Positions 16,095 to 25,208 of a DNA stretch of 64,000 nt are shown piece after piece. The DNA lies in the NCBI RefSeq assembly GCF_003434305.1, contig NZ_QKKX01000009.1, positions 62,001 through 126,000 of the forward strand. Direction: 5' to 3'. The number at the start of each line of letters is the position of its first letter. Position 1 is the first letter of the stretch. The stretch comes from Micromonospora sp. MW-13 (GTDB lineage Bacteria; Actinomycetota; Actinomycetes; Mycobacteriales; Micromonosporaceae). The position numbers and the translations under genes are program-made. The notes below the pieces were generated by a model. It worked only from the letters and a program-made list of their open reading frames with translations. It did no database searches and was not told the origin of the DNA.

Positions 16095-17018
16095 GTGGAG
16101 GGGTTCGTTCAGGTCGTGATCATGTTGGCCATTGGTGGGGCGGCGGGTGCGGCCAGCTTCACCCATGTCCACAACGTGGCCGCTGCTCACGGTCAGCCGG
16201 GGTGGTTGGCATGGGCGGACGCGATCGTGCTGGAGTTGATGTCCATCGCCTCCGGCCTGGAACTGCGCCGCCGCAAACGAGCCCAGGTCTCGACAGCGTT
16301 CCCGGCGACGGTGTTGGCCTGCGCGGTGACGTTGTCACTCGCGGCGCAGGTCGTGGAGGCCGAGCCGTCCCCGATCGGCTGGACCGCCGCGGCCGTGCCC
16401 GCGCTCGGCTTCCTGGTCATGGTCAAGATCGCCCTCGGCTACACCAACACCCCACCCCCACCCACACCAGCCGGAACGCACCCGTCCACCGCCCGACCCG
16501 CGGACCCGTCCATCGCCACCGCAAGCCAGCTTCCGCCGGACCGCAGCGATGTCCAGCCGTCCCTGCTGCCGACCGCGGACCGGCGTTTGCCCGCGCGGAC
16601 CGTCCACCACCCCACCAATCACTCCGACGCCGGACCGGGCCACTCCCGGACCGGTGGACCGGTCCGCCAGCATCGGCCGTCGCGGCGCGGACCGTCCACC
16701 CACCCCACCGACACCGACGTCCTGCTCCTGGTCGCCAGACGCGCCCAGGAAGACCTCGCCGCCGAAGGCCAGCCGCTGACCCGCGCTGCCCTGGCCACCG
16801 CGCTCCGCGCCACCGGCCACACCATGTCCAACACCCGCGCATCCCAACTACTGAAGATCCTCAAAGCCGACCAGGCCCCAACAAACCCAGCCACCGGCCA
16901 GCAGACTCCCGGACCCGCCGACCGCAGCACCCCGCCGACAGCACCGGAACCCGCCACGCCTAGAACCGCGCGTACCTCTGCACCGCTTCCACCGCAGTCA
17001 GGAGACCCCACCCCATGA
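16095..17018 (+). CDS. DUF2637-type membrane protein (Spd-like)
   Basis: A 307-residue protein with about four hydrophobic segments in the first 120 residues (VVIMLAIGGAAGAASF, WADAIVLELMSIASG, FPATVLACAVTLSLAA, AVPALGFLVMVKIAL). This matches the DUF2637 family found in actinomycete integrative elements next to replication and integration genes. The C-terminal two thirds is a Pro/Thr/Arg-rich tail followed by a short helical module (QEDLAAEGQPLTRAALATAL) that resembles a small winged helix. The GTG at 16095 follows a GACGAGG and starts directly before the first membrane segment. A role in intramycelial spread is known for Spd proteins generally; here it is inferred. Confidence 0.75.
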   Translation: MEGFVQVVIMLAIGGAAGAASFTHVHNVAAAHGQPGWLAWADAIVLELMSIASGLELRRRKRAQVSTAFPATVLACAVTLSLAAQVVEAEPSPIGWTAAAVPALGFLVMVKIALGYTNTPPPPTPAGTHPSTARPADPSIATASQLPPDRSDVQPSLLPTADRRLPARTVHHPTNHSDAGPGHSRTGGPVRQHRPSRRGPSTHPTDTDVLLLVARRAQEDLAAEGQPLTRAALATALRATGHTMSNTRASQLLKILKADQAPTNPATGQQTPGPADRSTPPTAPEPATPRTARTSAPLPPQSGDPTP

Positions 17019-17416
17019 ACGCCCACACCACCCCAGACCCCCACACCCAACCGGCCGCCGGCCCCCACACGCCTACCAACGTGCCGTGGACCGCCGAGCG
17101 GATCCGCGCGCTCGGCGCCGCCACCACCCTGCCCACCGCCGCGGCCGTCCTCGGTATCAGCCGGTCCCAGGCCTACCGCCTCGCCGCCACCGACACCTTT
17201 CCCACGCCACTGATCCGCGCCGGGACCCGCATCATCGTCCCCGTCACCGGCCTCCTCCAGCTCCTCCTCCTCGACCAGCCTGCCCCGGATCCCGACGTCA
17301 GCCGGCGACTTGATCCCGTCGGGGTGTCGAGCGTGGATGCAACGACCCCGCCACCAGCGGACTACACCCGCCACCGCTGGCGGCACCACGTCGAGCACCC
17401 AGGAGACGACGAGTGA
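17015..17416 (+). CDS. Excisionase-like HTH protein (Xis)
   Basis: A 133-residue protein with a MerR/AlpA-like winged helix in the middle: LPTAAAVLGISRSQAYRLA, then a wing with FPTPLIRAGTRIIVP. This is the usual form of the Xis protein encoded directly upstream of the integrase in pSAM2-type elements. Both ends overlap neighbours: it begins inside the DUF2637 stop and its TGA overlaps the integrase GTG. It should bind the arms of the attachment sites and direct excision. The C-terminal 40 residues are disordered in appearance. Confidence 0.8.
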   Translation: MNAHTTPDPHTQPAAGPHTPTNVPWTAERIRALGAATTLPTAAAVLGISRSQAYRLAATDTFPTPLIRAGTRIIVPVTGLLQLLLLDQPAPDPDVSRRLDPVGVSSVDATTPPPADYTRHRWRHHVEHPGDDE

Positions 17417-18885
17417 AGGGTTCCATCTTCAAACGCTGCGGCTGCCGCGACACCACCACCGGCCGCCGCCTGGGACGCTCCTGTCCTGATCTGCGTCGGC
17501 CCGGCGGTGGTTGGTCCCGTAACCACGGGCAGTGGCACTGGCAGATCGAACTACCCGCCCGCGCCGACGGCACCCGCCGCCCACTCCGTCACGGCCCCTA
17601 CCCCACCCAAGCCGACGCCGACACCGTGCTGGACCGTATCCGCGCCGCCCTGGCCGTACCCGACGCCAGCGACCTACACGTCATGGTCAAGACCGGGGAC
17701 CTCATCGAGACCGCCGTCAAGACCGGCGCACCCGTACCCACCCCCGACCAGGTACGGCGGACCCTGCACCTGGACATCACCCCTACCGAACTACCGACCA
17801 TGGCCGTATATCTCACCGACTGGCTCGCCGGACGCAAGAACATCAAGAAGGGCACCCTGCGCTCCTACGAGGGACACATCCGCCTCTATCTGATCCCGCA
17901 CCTTGGGCACCTGCGTATCGACCGGCTTCGCCCGGGTCACATCGACGCCATGTACGAGGCCATCGCCGAGCGCAACACCACCATCGCCACCCTGCGCGCC
18001 AGCCGCAACCAGGCCAAACGCGACCAGGTCAAGAACCAGCGGGTCGTCGGCCCGAGGACGATGCACGTCATCCACGCCACCCTCCGCAAGGCCCTCAACG
18101 ACGCGATGCGCCGCCACCGCTACCTCGACCTCAACCCCGCCCTCCTGGTCGAGCTACCCCGCGCCCGGGCCCCCAAGCCCACCGTGTGGACCGAGCAACG
18201 CGTCCGCACCTGGCGCGACACCGGCAAGACCCCCAGCCCGGTCATGATCTGGACCCCCGAACACACCGGCAGATTCCTCGACCACACCCACGACGCAGGC
18301 GACCGGCTCTACGCCCTCTACCACCTCATCGTCTTCACCGGCCTCCGCCGAGGCGAAGCCTGCGGCCTGCACTGGGACGACCTCGACCTCGACGCCGCCA
18401 CCCTCACCGTCCGCTGGCAACTCGTCCAACAAGGCTGGGCCACCGCCATCGACACCCCCAAGACCAGCGACAGCGAAGCCACCATCGCCCTCGACACCGA
18501 AACCGTCACCGTCCTCCGCACCCACCGCGCACGCCACCACCGCGAACGCCTCGCCGCCGGCACCACCTGGACCAGAACCGGCTTGGTGTTCACCACGCCC
18601 ACCGGCGGCCGGCTCCACCCCGCCGACGTCACGGACCACTTCCACCACCTCGCCACCCAAGCCGGACTACCACCCATCCGACTCCACGACCTCCGCCACG
18701 GCGCCGCCACCATGGGCCTCGCCGCCGGCGTCCAGATGAAAGTCATCTCCAACCGACTCCGCCACTCCAGCCCACACTTCACCGCCAAGTTCTACGGCGA
18801 CGTCCTACCCGAAATCTCACACGCCGCCGCCGAAGCAACCGCCGCCGTCGTTCCACGACGCGGTAGCACCGCAAGGCCGGCATAG
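17413..18885 (+). CDS. int: Tyrosine site-specific integrase
   Basis: A 490-residue tyrosine recombinase with a complete catalytic set: Arg312 (in TGLRRGEA), His425 and Arg428 (in HDLRHG), His451 (in RHSS) and the nucleophile Tyr461 (in FYGD). The N-terminus has a short Cys-containing stretch (RCGCRD), then an arm-binding-like domain and a SAM-like core-binding domain (about 150-290). It catalyses integration and, with the Xis-like protein, excision. The GTG overlaps the xis stop. No matching attachment site could be recognised beside it; the tRNA-Lys(CTT) 3' end at 33.2 kb is a candidate, but it lies next to a different, decayed integrase. Confidence 0.9.
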   Translation: MKGSIFKRCGCRDTTTGRRLGRSCPDLRRPGGGWSRNHGQWHWQIELPARADGTRRPLRHGPYPTQADADTVLDRIRAALAVPDASDLHVMVKTGDLIETAVKTGAPVPTPDQVRRTLHLDITPTELPTMAVYLTDWLAGRKNIKKGTLRSYEGHIRLYLIPHLGHLRIDRLRPGHIDAMYEAIAERNTTIATLRASRNQAKRDQVKNQRVVGPRTMHVIHATLRKALNDAMRRHRYLDLNPALLVELPRARAPKPTVWTEQRVRTWRDTGKTPSPVMIWTPEHTGRFLDHTHDAGDRLYALYHLIVFTGLRRGEACGLHWDDLDLDAATLTVRWQLVQQGWATAIDTPKTSDSEATIALDTETVTVLRTHRARHHRERLAAGTTWTRTGLVFTTPTGGRLHPADVTDHFHHLATQAGLPPIRLHDLRHGAATMGLAAGVQMKVISNRLRHSSPHFTAKFYGDVLPEISHAAAEATAAVVPRRGSTARPA

Positions 18886-18901
18886 TTCGCAAGTTCACCA
18901 C

Positions 18902-18957
18902 CTGATACTGCGTAGGGCCAGCTGGCGAAGTTCCCGGCCGGCCCTACGCAGTATCAG
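18902..18957 (+). terminator. Perfect 18-bp hairpin after the integrase
   Basis: Arms at 18902-18919 and 18940-18957 are perfect inverted repeats of 18 bp with a 20-base loop, starting 17 bp after the integrase stop. No T-run follows, as is usual in high-GC actinomycetes. It can serve transcription from both sides and separates the element from the leftward genes at 19.1-20.2 kb. Confidence 0.75.
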
Positions 18958-19071
18958 CGCCTTGACCGCGATAAAGAGAAAGTTGTAGATCATCCGAGCC
19001 GTTACCGATGGCTGCGCGGGCCCTGTGGCCAGGAGGTCGGCCGTCCTGCCCATGTAGAGGCGGATACTGTC

Positions 19072-19659
19072 TCACGTTGGCATCCGGAACCGGCTCAGGA
19101 TGCGCGACTGGTCAAGCCACTCTGCGGCCAGTTGACGCGCTTCTGCGCGTGGCATCCGCTTCCGGCGGCGTATCACCTTGGTCAGGCGCTGGATCACGAC
19201 ACCTTCCCATCGGTCCCGGAAATCGTCGTCGGGCGCCTCGATGAGGATCTTCGGCCGGTTAGGGTCATGCTTCAGGCGGTCGCCCGGCCGACCCGGCTGT
19301 AGGTAGAGGGCCCGGCTATTGAGAGCAGCGTCGACGATGATGCCTTCGTGCTCGATGCTGAACAACAGGGTCGCGCGGAGCTCGATCGGCCGGGTGAACT
19401 GTAGCGAGAGGGCTACCTGATCGTCGTCGCGGTCTACCTGGCCCCACCTGTATGTGATGTCACCAGGTGACAGGTGATCGTGTAGCCGTACCAGTTCATC
19501 GAGGTCAGGCCGGGTGGCGGTATCTATGATGACCAGTGGCACCATCCGGCCGTCAGCGACCGGGCCAGCAATTGATCCGTCCGCGACGACGGGCACGATG
19601 TCGGCAGGATCAACTCTCCGTCTCGCCGGCCGTTTCTTGATCGTCCGACCTCTGATCAT
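19072..19659 (-). CDS. Hypothetical basic protein
   Basis: A 195-residue protein of unknown family. It begins with a very basic segment (RGRTIKKRPARRR), then an acidic beta-like region (VPLVIIDTATRPDLDELVRL) and a C-terminal basic helix (RRRKRMPRAEARQLAAEWL). The ATG at 19659 has GAGAGGTGG upstream and lies 50 bp inside the membrane-protein gene before it; a longer frame to 19749 is less likely. The two genes form a leftward pair at the edge of the defence block. No catalytic motif is visible. Confidence 0.55.
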   Translation of the reverse strand: MIRGRTIKKRPARRRVDPADIVPVVADGSIAGPVADGRMVPLVIIDTATRPDLDELVRLHDHLSPGDITYRWGQVDRDDDQVALSLQFTRPIELRATLLFSIEHEGIIVDAALNSRALYLQPGRPGDRLKHDPNRPKILIEAPDDDFRDRWEGVVIQRLTKVIRRRKRMPRAEARQLAAEWLDQSRILSRFRMPT

Positions 19660-20233
19660 GACCCACCTCTCGTAGAACAGACGCGCTGGCTGTCGCGGCG
19701 ATACCCCGGCTGTCCTGCAGAACAGCGTCATAACGATGAATCCCCGCACCCGGAGGGAACAAGTCGGCAGGTAGCCGGAACGTCAGCCAACCGGCGACCG
19801 CGCCGTTGGCCTGCAGCCGCGCAGGTAGGTCCAGAGCCTCCACCTCAGTCGGGAACGCATCGCCGGTGGTCTCGTGGCGAACCTTGACCGTCATCGCATG
19901 ACCGGACTGCAGGGTGTAGGCAATGTGCAGATCAGCGCTGACGACGGCGGCATCACGGTCAGTGGGGTTGACCGCGAGGATCTTCATGCCGACCCACCGT
20001 GGTGCGTCCTGACGACGCCATGATGCGGAGTCATCAAGGGTGACGGTCAGCCGGGCCGCTCGCCGCTCTTCCTGCTGCAAGGAAAGGGCCAACGCGCGCC
20101 GTGAAGTGTTGCGGTTTGACAGCGCAACCAGCAGCGCGAACACTGCGACGACGGCTGACGCCACGGGCATCCACCGGAACCAGCCAGAGTCCGAGGGACC
20201 CGATAGCGGGGTCACAACCACGAGCATGAGCAC
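19610..20233 (-). CDS. Hypothetical membrane-anchored protein
   Basis: A 207-residue protein with one N-terminal transmembrane segment (residues about 22-40, WMPVASAVVAVFALLVAL) followed by a basic coiled helix and a beta-rich domain (WVGMKILAVNPTDRDAAVV, then GWLTFRLPADLFPPG). The arrangement suggests a single-pass anchored domain. The family is not recognised. It overlaps the next gene (19072-19659) by 50 bp and they are probably one transcript that diverges from the NERD-STAND gene. Confidence 0.55.
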   Translation of the reverse strand: MLMLVVVTPLSGPSDSGWFRWMPVASAVVAVFALLVALSNRNTSRRALALSLQQEERRAARLTVTLDDSASWRRQDAPRWVGMKILAVNPTDRDAAVVSADLHIAYTLQSGHAMTVKVRHETTGDAFPTEVEALDLPARLQANGAVAGWLTFRLPADLFPPGAGIHRYDAVLQDSRGIAATASASVLREVGHDQRSDDQETAGETES

Positions 20234-20557
20234 AGAATGCCCGAACGCCGGGGCTCACGCGATACCGGAACCCTCACGGCCCGCACGTCGTAGCCCGCCA
20301 GGCACCCACCCCTCAGGCTCAGGCAAGGCACGTGGCGCAGGCGCCGGGGCGCTGAGCCTGGCCGAACGGCGGCACGCCCTCGTTGACGCTTGCTCGGTGG
20401 ACGTTTGGGCCTCCAGCATGAGGGTGACGGACTGGGCGGCGCGGTCTGCCCTGCTGATGCTGGACAGTCACATCAGCAGCGGTGGCTGTCAGAGATGCAG
20501 CGTACTCTCAGTCACCCTGGCGTCTTGTCGTCGTGTCTTCACGCATGGTGGGAGCTG
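20234..20557. other. Divergent intergenic region
   Basis: This 324-bp stretch lies between the leftward membrane-protein gene and the rightward NERD-STAND gene and presumably carries both promoters. Open frames cross it but none has coding character. GGGAG just before 20558 is the ribosome-binding site of the STAND gene. I see no repeat or RNA gene. Confidence 0.45.
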
Positions 20558-23500
20558 ATGGCCGCGAACATCGACATCTACTGGGGAGACGAGCCTCTCG
20601 AACGGTCCGAGCTGCAATTTCTGGCAGAGCTGCGGGCAGATCTTGGCCGGGGAGGTGTCTCCGCGCTCGTGCTGGCGAACTTCTATACCGGGCGCGGGGC
20701 GCGGCAGGTGGACTTTCTCATCGTGACGGATGCTCGGGTCTGCCACGTTGAGTTGAAGAGCTACCGGGGGATCCTCGTTGGCGGCACGAACGGGCCATGG
20801 AGAACTCAGGACGAGGATGGCTCGCTGCGTCTGATCGAGCGGCAGAATCCCTACATGCAGGCCGCAACCTGCACGTTTGCCATCAGTGATGATATGCACG
20901 ACCTAGTGGCGACAGGTCTTCCCGGACCGGTACGAGACAAGTTCTACAAGCACATCGACACTGTCGTGGTTGTCTTCCCGACGCTCGACCCGAGGTCGCA
21001 GGTGCCATCTGACTACAGGGTCACCACGCTGGGATACCCGGCCTTCCTGCAGCTGCTGCTGTCCGCTGGCGACCCAGCGCCATGGACGCGGCGACACTGG
21101 GACGAGTACATAAGGGCGAGATTGTTGACGAACGCCAGGTCCTCGATCGGCGACGCCGGCCTCTCATCCGAGGATCGAGCGTTGGAGGTCGAGGACTATC
21201 TCCGCCGATACCGCGACTTCTATAGCGCCGGCCTGCCGCCGCTAGTTCCGTTGTCGCTCGTCGCTGACGGCAACGACATCATGCACGATGAGCTTATGAG
21301 GCTTGCTCACGACGCGGGAATGGTGCTGCTCGTCGGGCAGTCTGGCAGCGGGAAGAGCCACCTCGCCCGGCATTCCACGCTAGCTATGTCCGACGAACTG
21401 GTACCTGTTTGGGTGGCCGTCCGAAGCTACGACGGCCGGCTGTCGACGTTGCTGAACAGGAGCGTAGCCCGATTCAGCACGAAGACGTTCACGCAGCTCG
21501 AGGAGGCCATCAGACGTACTGGGCGCCGACTTTTAATCGTATTGGATGGACTGAATGAATGCCCGGAAGCAATGCGTGAACAGTTCGCTGGAGACGTTAG
21601 GGCGCTAGACCTTCGCCTCGATCCCCTCGTTCTGGTAACCAGCCAGTCTGTGCCGTCGCCTCCGCTTAGAACTGAGGCAACCACGGTGCAAACGACAGTC
21701 TTGTCATCAGACCAACGTGTCGCCCTGCTCACTTCGTACGGCGCGCCGGCCATCGAAGACAAATGCGGGCCATTTTCGAGCGCGTACGAACTGGCTATCG
21801 CCGCAGAATGCGCCCTCGAAATCGACGGAGCGCCGACCCGGGCGAAACTATTCGCCGCATTCCTGTGGCGCCGCCTGCGCGATGGTTCCGCACCTGCCAT
21901 TTGCCGCCAGGCACTTCGGCGCATCGCCAGTACGATGGGTCATCGCCTTGTGGTTTCACTGCCGGTCAACGATGCCGTACGAGTTATCGAGCGCTACCTG
22001 AACGACATTGGGGCACCGATCGGCGTCCTAGACGACGTGATGCGGTGTTCCGTTCTGGAACTCAGTGACGGCCGCGTCGCATTCAGCCATGAACTACTCG
22101 GCCGGTACCTCGTGGCCGAGGAGTTGTCACTCGCGTCCGCGGCGGCAACCGAGCTTGCCGCGCAGCTCAGCTTGCCACGGAACCACGACCTCACAGCACT
22201 TGCGATCGAACTGGAAGACGACCTGCCCCGACTGTCCCACCTACTGGACGCGATGCACGACCGGCACCTCTACGCAACTGCGCTCATGGGCGCTGCAGGC
22301 GAGCTGGCATCAAGGGTTAGCGCGGCAGCGGCGCGACGCGTTACTCGGACGATCGTCAACGACCTAGACCGAACTGAATACAGATTCTTCAGCGAGGGAT
22401 TCCAGATGGAGGTAGTCAACGGCACAGAGCTGTCGCCAGCAGACATTGCCGTGCTCGGAGCGCTTGGCACACTCGCTCCGCGCGGCCTTTCGCTGGGCCT
22501 CGTCGTTGAAGTCATCGACGCGACCGACCGCGCATGCCGGCGGTCCGTAGCCTTCCAGCAGCAGCGTGAAGGAACTCGACCGCCGCCGAGCATAGTCGTG
22601 AGTTGCACCCTGCGGGGATTCGGAAATCACACCAAAGCACCAGCGGCAGTGGTACTCGACGCCGTCAACCACGCTGGCATGAATAAGTGGTTCCGGCATA
22701 AGAGCGGCGAGGACCAAGTTGCGGTCGAGAGTCTAGCGGAGATCCTCGCCGCGACTACGGATCAGAACTACGGACGCCTACTCCTGTTGTGCCATCTCCT
22801 GCGGTCAGCGAACGACCCAGCAGCCAGTGCCCTCCTACCAGAGTTCCTCCGACTTTGTCTGGCGAGTGAGGCCTACCACATACAACTTGACGGCTTGGAC
22901 ACCGTACGACGGTACTCGCAGACGGTCGAGGGCGGTCCGATACGCGATGACATCATCGGTCAGCTTTTGGAGTTCGAGCCCAAGCACATCTTCATCTCCA
23001 GTCAGCTCGTGGAAACGATGTACTCCTTTGGGCTTATCGAGGACCAAAATGATCACGGCTTCGTAAGTGACGCCATCCAAGCCATCATTCAATCGCCGAG
23101 AACGAAAGCAAGCAGCAATGCGGCTTACGGGATTTACAGCAGCCAGTTCGAGGATCCAATCGCCGCCCCGTATTGGGCGGCGATCGAGGAACTGGAAAGC
23201 TCTGCCAAAGCGCAACTGCTAACGATTGCTGCATTCGCCGACGAGACTTCGACGTTCTTCATGGACACTCTGCTGAGAGACCTAATCCAACTTGAAGACC
23301 CCTCGACGTTGCCGGCGTTCGAGCGTTGGGCGACACGCTTGATAGTAGGGCCGGGGGTGCAAGAGACCGCCGCGAACTACCGAGTTGGCATCAAAGGCTG
23401 GGCTCAGTACGTAGCGGAGCCGCCGCAACTTGCTGAACCCAAGAATGACGCCTCTCGCGCATGGGAGATCCTCGGCGAGATCCTGTTCTGGACCTACCGC

Positions 23501-23890
23501 GCTGAGACCCACCGAGTCGACCCGACCAAAAACTACGCGGCGAGCTGGGCGAAGCTCCGCACGGAAGCTCTACCCGCAGCCGCAGATGCGCTCTTCTGGA
23601 TCACTGGATCGGACCACTATCGCGAGCCAGAAGAGCTGCCACTCATCAAGAGGATGATCGAGACAGGCCGCACCGACGTTCGGCTCATCTGCGAGTGGAG
23701 TCTCCATCATGAAGACCAGCTCATCTCGCTGTTCCCCCACCCCCACGCCTTCTTTGACCGGACAGGCTTCATCATTCAAGTCCTAGGCGAGGTCGGCACG
23801 GCAGCATCCGCTGAACTGCTACATCCGCTTGTCGACGACCGCCAGCACGGTCGCGCAGCCATCGCCGCTATCAGGCGGCTTGCGACATGA
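20558..23890 (+). CDS. NERD nuclease-domain / STAND ATPase, defence-type protein
   Basis: A 1110-residue protein. Residues about 1-150 form a nuclease-related domain (NERD) with a PD-(D/E)xK-type core: Asp52 (QVDFLI), Glu65 and Lys67 (VELKSY). Residues about 240-480 form a P-loop ATPase with Walker A GQSGSGKS (260-267) and Walker B LLIVLDGLNE (Asp330), a NACHT/STAND-like signature. A winged-helix-like part with SHELLGRYLVAEEL follows, then about 600 residues of helical repeats. This nuclease-ATPase-repeat order is that of antiviral STAND (Avs-like) sensors, where the repeats recognise a phage protein and the nuclease acts on nucleic acid. The role here is inferred. ATG 20558 follows GGGAG. 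Confidence 0.8.
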   Translation: MAANIDIYWGDEPLERSELQFLAELRADLGRGGVSALVLANFYTGRGARQVDFLIVTDARVCHVELKSYRGILVGGTNGPWRTQDEDGSLRLIERQNPYMQAATCTFAISDDMHDLVATGLPGPVRDKFYKHIDTVVVVFPTLDPRSQVPSDYRVTTLGYPAFLQLLLSAGDPAPWTRRHWDEYIRARLLTNARSSIGDAGLSSEDRALEVEDYLRRYRDFYSAGLPPLVPLSLVADGNDIMHDELMRLAHDAGMVLLVGQSGSGKSHLARHSTLAMSDELVPVWVAVRSYDGRLSTLLNRSVARFSTKTFTQLEEAIRRTGRRLLIVLDGLNECPEAMREQFAGDVRALDLRLDPLVLVTSQSVPSPPLRTEATTVQTTVLSSDQRVALLTSYGAPAIEDKCGPFSSAYELAIAAECALEIDGAPTRAKLFAAFLWRRLRDGSAPAICRQALRRIASTMGHRLVVSLPVNDAVRVIERYLNDIGAPIGVLDDVMRCSVLELSDGRVAFSHELLGRYLVAEELSLASAAATELAAQLSLPRNHDLTALAIELEDDLPRLSHLLDAMHDRHLYATALMGAAGELASRVSAAAARRVTRTIVNDLDRTEYRFFSEGFQMEVVNGTELSPADIAVLGALGTLAPRGLSLGLVVEVIDATDRACRRSVAFQQQREGTRPPPSIVVSCTLRGFGNHTKAPAAVVLDAVNHAGMNKWFRHKSGEDQVAVESLAEILAATTDQNYGRLLLLCHLLRSANDPAASALLPEFLRLCLASEAYHIQLDGLDTVRRYSQTVEGGPIRDDIIGQLLEFEPKHIFISSQLVETMYSFGLIEDQNDHGFVSDAIQAIIQSPRTKASSNAAYGIYSSQFEDPIAAPYWAAIEELESSAKAQLLTIAAFADETSTFFMDTLLRDLIQLEDPSTLPAFERWATRLIVGPGVQETAANYRVGIKGWAQYVAEPPQLAEPKNDASRAWEILGEILFWTYRAETHRVDPTKNYAASWAKLRTEALPAAADALFWITGSDHYREPEELPLIKRMIETGRTDVRLICEWSLHHEDQLISLFPHPHAFFDRTGFIIQVLGEVGTAASAELLHPLVDDRQHGRAAIAAIRRLAT

Positions 23891-24105
23891 GCAACGACAG
23901 CCCGGTGCAGATGCTGGAGGCTCAACTCGGCCGCCGACGCATACCCTCGACATCAGCCGCGATGCGGCCTACTCGACGACATCGAGATCCGAGGAGTCAG
24001 ATCCGAAGCGAACGCCGCGACTTCATCATTGACGACGAGCCACCGAACCGATCCCTGCCTTTCCTGGCTCCCGAAACGCCCTCGATAAGCTTGGTATATT
24101 GCTAG
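23887..24105 (+). CDS. Small ORF coupled to the NERD-STAND gene
   Basis: A 72-residue frame that starts with an ATGA overlap on the NERD-STAND stop. The first 15 residues (MSNDSPVQMLEAQLG) are plausible; the rest is Arg-rich and lacks a recognisable motif, and neighbouring frames in the same stretch read equally well. It may be the damaged start of a further gene. It is listed because of the overlap only. Confidence 0.25.
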   Translation: MSNDSPVQMLEAQLGRRRIPSTSAAMRPTRRHRDPRSQIRSERRDFIIDDEPPNRSLPFLAPETPSISLVYC

Positions 24106-24268
24106 ATCAACGAAGTCCAAGTGGCATAGGCAGCTACACACGATGGTGGTGCTACGGCAGGCTAGGAGTAGCGGCAGCTTTGCACCGAGTTGGCCTTTCG
24201 GTTCGAGATGGTGGAGATATCGCGTGGCCCTTCGAATAGTTCTGGGACTTCCGACCCACACGCCAAAG

Positions 24269-25108
24269 GTGCATGCACCCTTTGCTCCTGAGCAAGTCGC
24301 ACTACTTCGTCGCTGGCAAGCGGTTCCATCCGTCGCACACATGCGGTGCCCACGGCATGGCGACGTACAGCGCGGGAGTTCGGAGTTAGTTCCCAGCGCT
24401 AATGGTTGGCGCTGCCACTTTCGAACGCCAGATTATCCCGACCTTGCTTGTTCGTACGCCGTTGACTGGGTTTATGCCGGGATGCTGGAAGAGGACAGCA
24501 TCCGAGCCCTCGAGGAGATGTCGGTTGAAGTTGTGGAGGTGTCGTTTGACGACGGCTCGAACGAACCTTTGAACGTCTTCTCCGACTACGACCTTCTCCT
24601 ATCATTCCAGGATGCGGCCGACCTTGACTGGGAAGAGGTTGCTGAACGCAGCGCACTTGATGAACGGCGAGGTCTCGTTATAACTCAGAGCACTGTCTTA
24701 GAAGATCTTCTCGGAGACGTTATCCTCCAGCTAGAAAGGCCAAGCGATCCCGAAAGGCGTCAACGTGAGATAGACCAGTGGATGATCGGAAAACGACTAA
24801 GTCGTGTAGAGTCGCTTCTGTCGAGTGGTGGCTACTTGGAAGCAAGCAGCAACTTTCCGCGCGAGGCGCTGTACGGTGCTGTGAGGCGTCGAAACGAGTT
24901 GGCACACGGAAGCATAATACGTGTCATTGGTGATGCTTATCCGCGCCCTGACGGACCAGGCAAGACCCGACGAGTTGAGTGGCAACTAGTGGACCGCCGG
25001 ACTCGTGAATCTCGACTAATTACGATGGCCGGATTGCGCGAGGATCTGTATGCCGCCATCGCGGCGTACACGGATCTTCTACTTTGGACCCGCAATCATC
25101 TGGTGTAA
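24269..25108 (+). CDS. HEPN-like protein with Cys/His N-terminus
   Basis: A protein of about 279 residues. The N-terminus reads HAPFAPEQVALLRRWQ, then has Cys/His pairs (CPRH at 27-30, CH at 49-50, Cys61) that could form a zinc site. The C-terminal half is helical and contains RRNELAH (207-213), which fits the R-x4-H motif of HEPN ribonucleases. The frame is open up to an ATG at 24143; the GTG at 24269 is chosen because the recognisable segment starts there, but the start is not certain. Codon use is visibly less GC-biased than in flanking genes. It follows the NERD-STAND gene and may be its partner or a separate toxin-like protein. Confidence 0.55.
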   Translation: MHAPFAPEQVALLRRWQAVPSVAHMRCPRHGDVQRGSSELVPSANGWRCHFRTPDYPDLACSYAVDWVYAGMLEEDSIRALEEMSVEVVEVSFDDGSNEPLNVFSDYDLLLSFQDAADLDWEEVAERSALDERRGLVITQSTVLEDLLGDVILQLERPSDPERRQREIDQWMIGKRLSRVESLLSSGGYLEASSNFPREALYGAVRRRNELAHGSIIRVIGDAYPRPDGPGKTRRVEWQLVDRRTRESRLITMAGLREDLYAAIAAYTDLLLWTRNHLV

Positions 25109-25194
25109 CGGTTCGAAAGCGCTACTCCCCTAGCGGAGCCTTGCGCCGAACTGGCTCCCGACCGTGATGAGGCAGGATTGATTGTTCCTACCAC

Positions 25195-25208
25195 TGAGCC
25201 CTTTTCAT
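25195..25208 (+). repeat. Left terminal inverted repeat of the IS
   Basis: The 14 bases TGAGCCCTTTTCAT are matched exactly in inverted orientation at 26099-26112 and mark the left end of the insertion sequence. Confidence 0.8.

Larger units (their letters stand above)
14847..18957 (+). mobile_element. Compact AICE-like integrative element
   Basis: Replication-relaxation protein, a small unknown protein, a DUF2637 membrane protein, an Xis-like protein and a tyrosine integrase stand in one orientation, most joined by ATGA or GTGA overlaps, and end in a strong hairpin. This is the core of an actinomycete integrative and conjugative element. There is no intact FtsK/SpoIIIE-type transfer ATPase, so the element is either mobilised in trans or defective. 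Its exact boundaries and direct repeats cannot be seen. Confidence 0.65.

Noticed and set aside
18886..19071. Attachment site beside the intact integrase
   Set aside because: The segment contains the terminator hairpin but no tRNA end or direct repeat that I could match elsewhere in the window.
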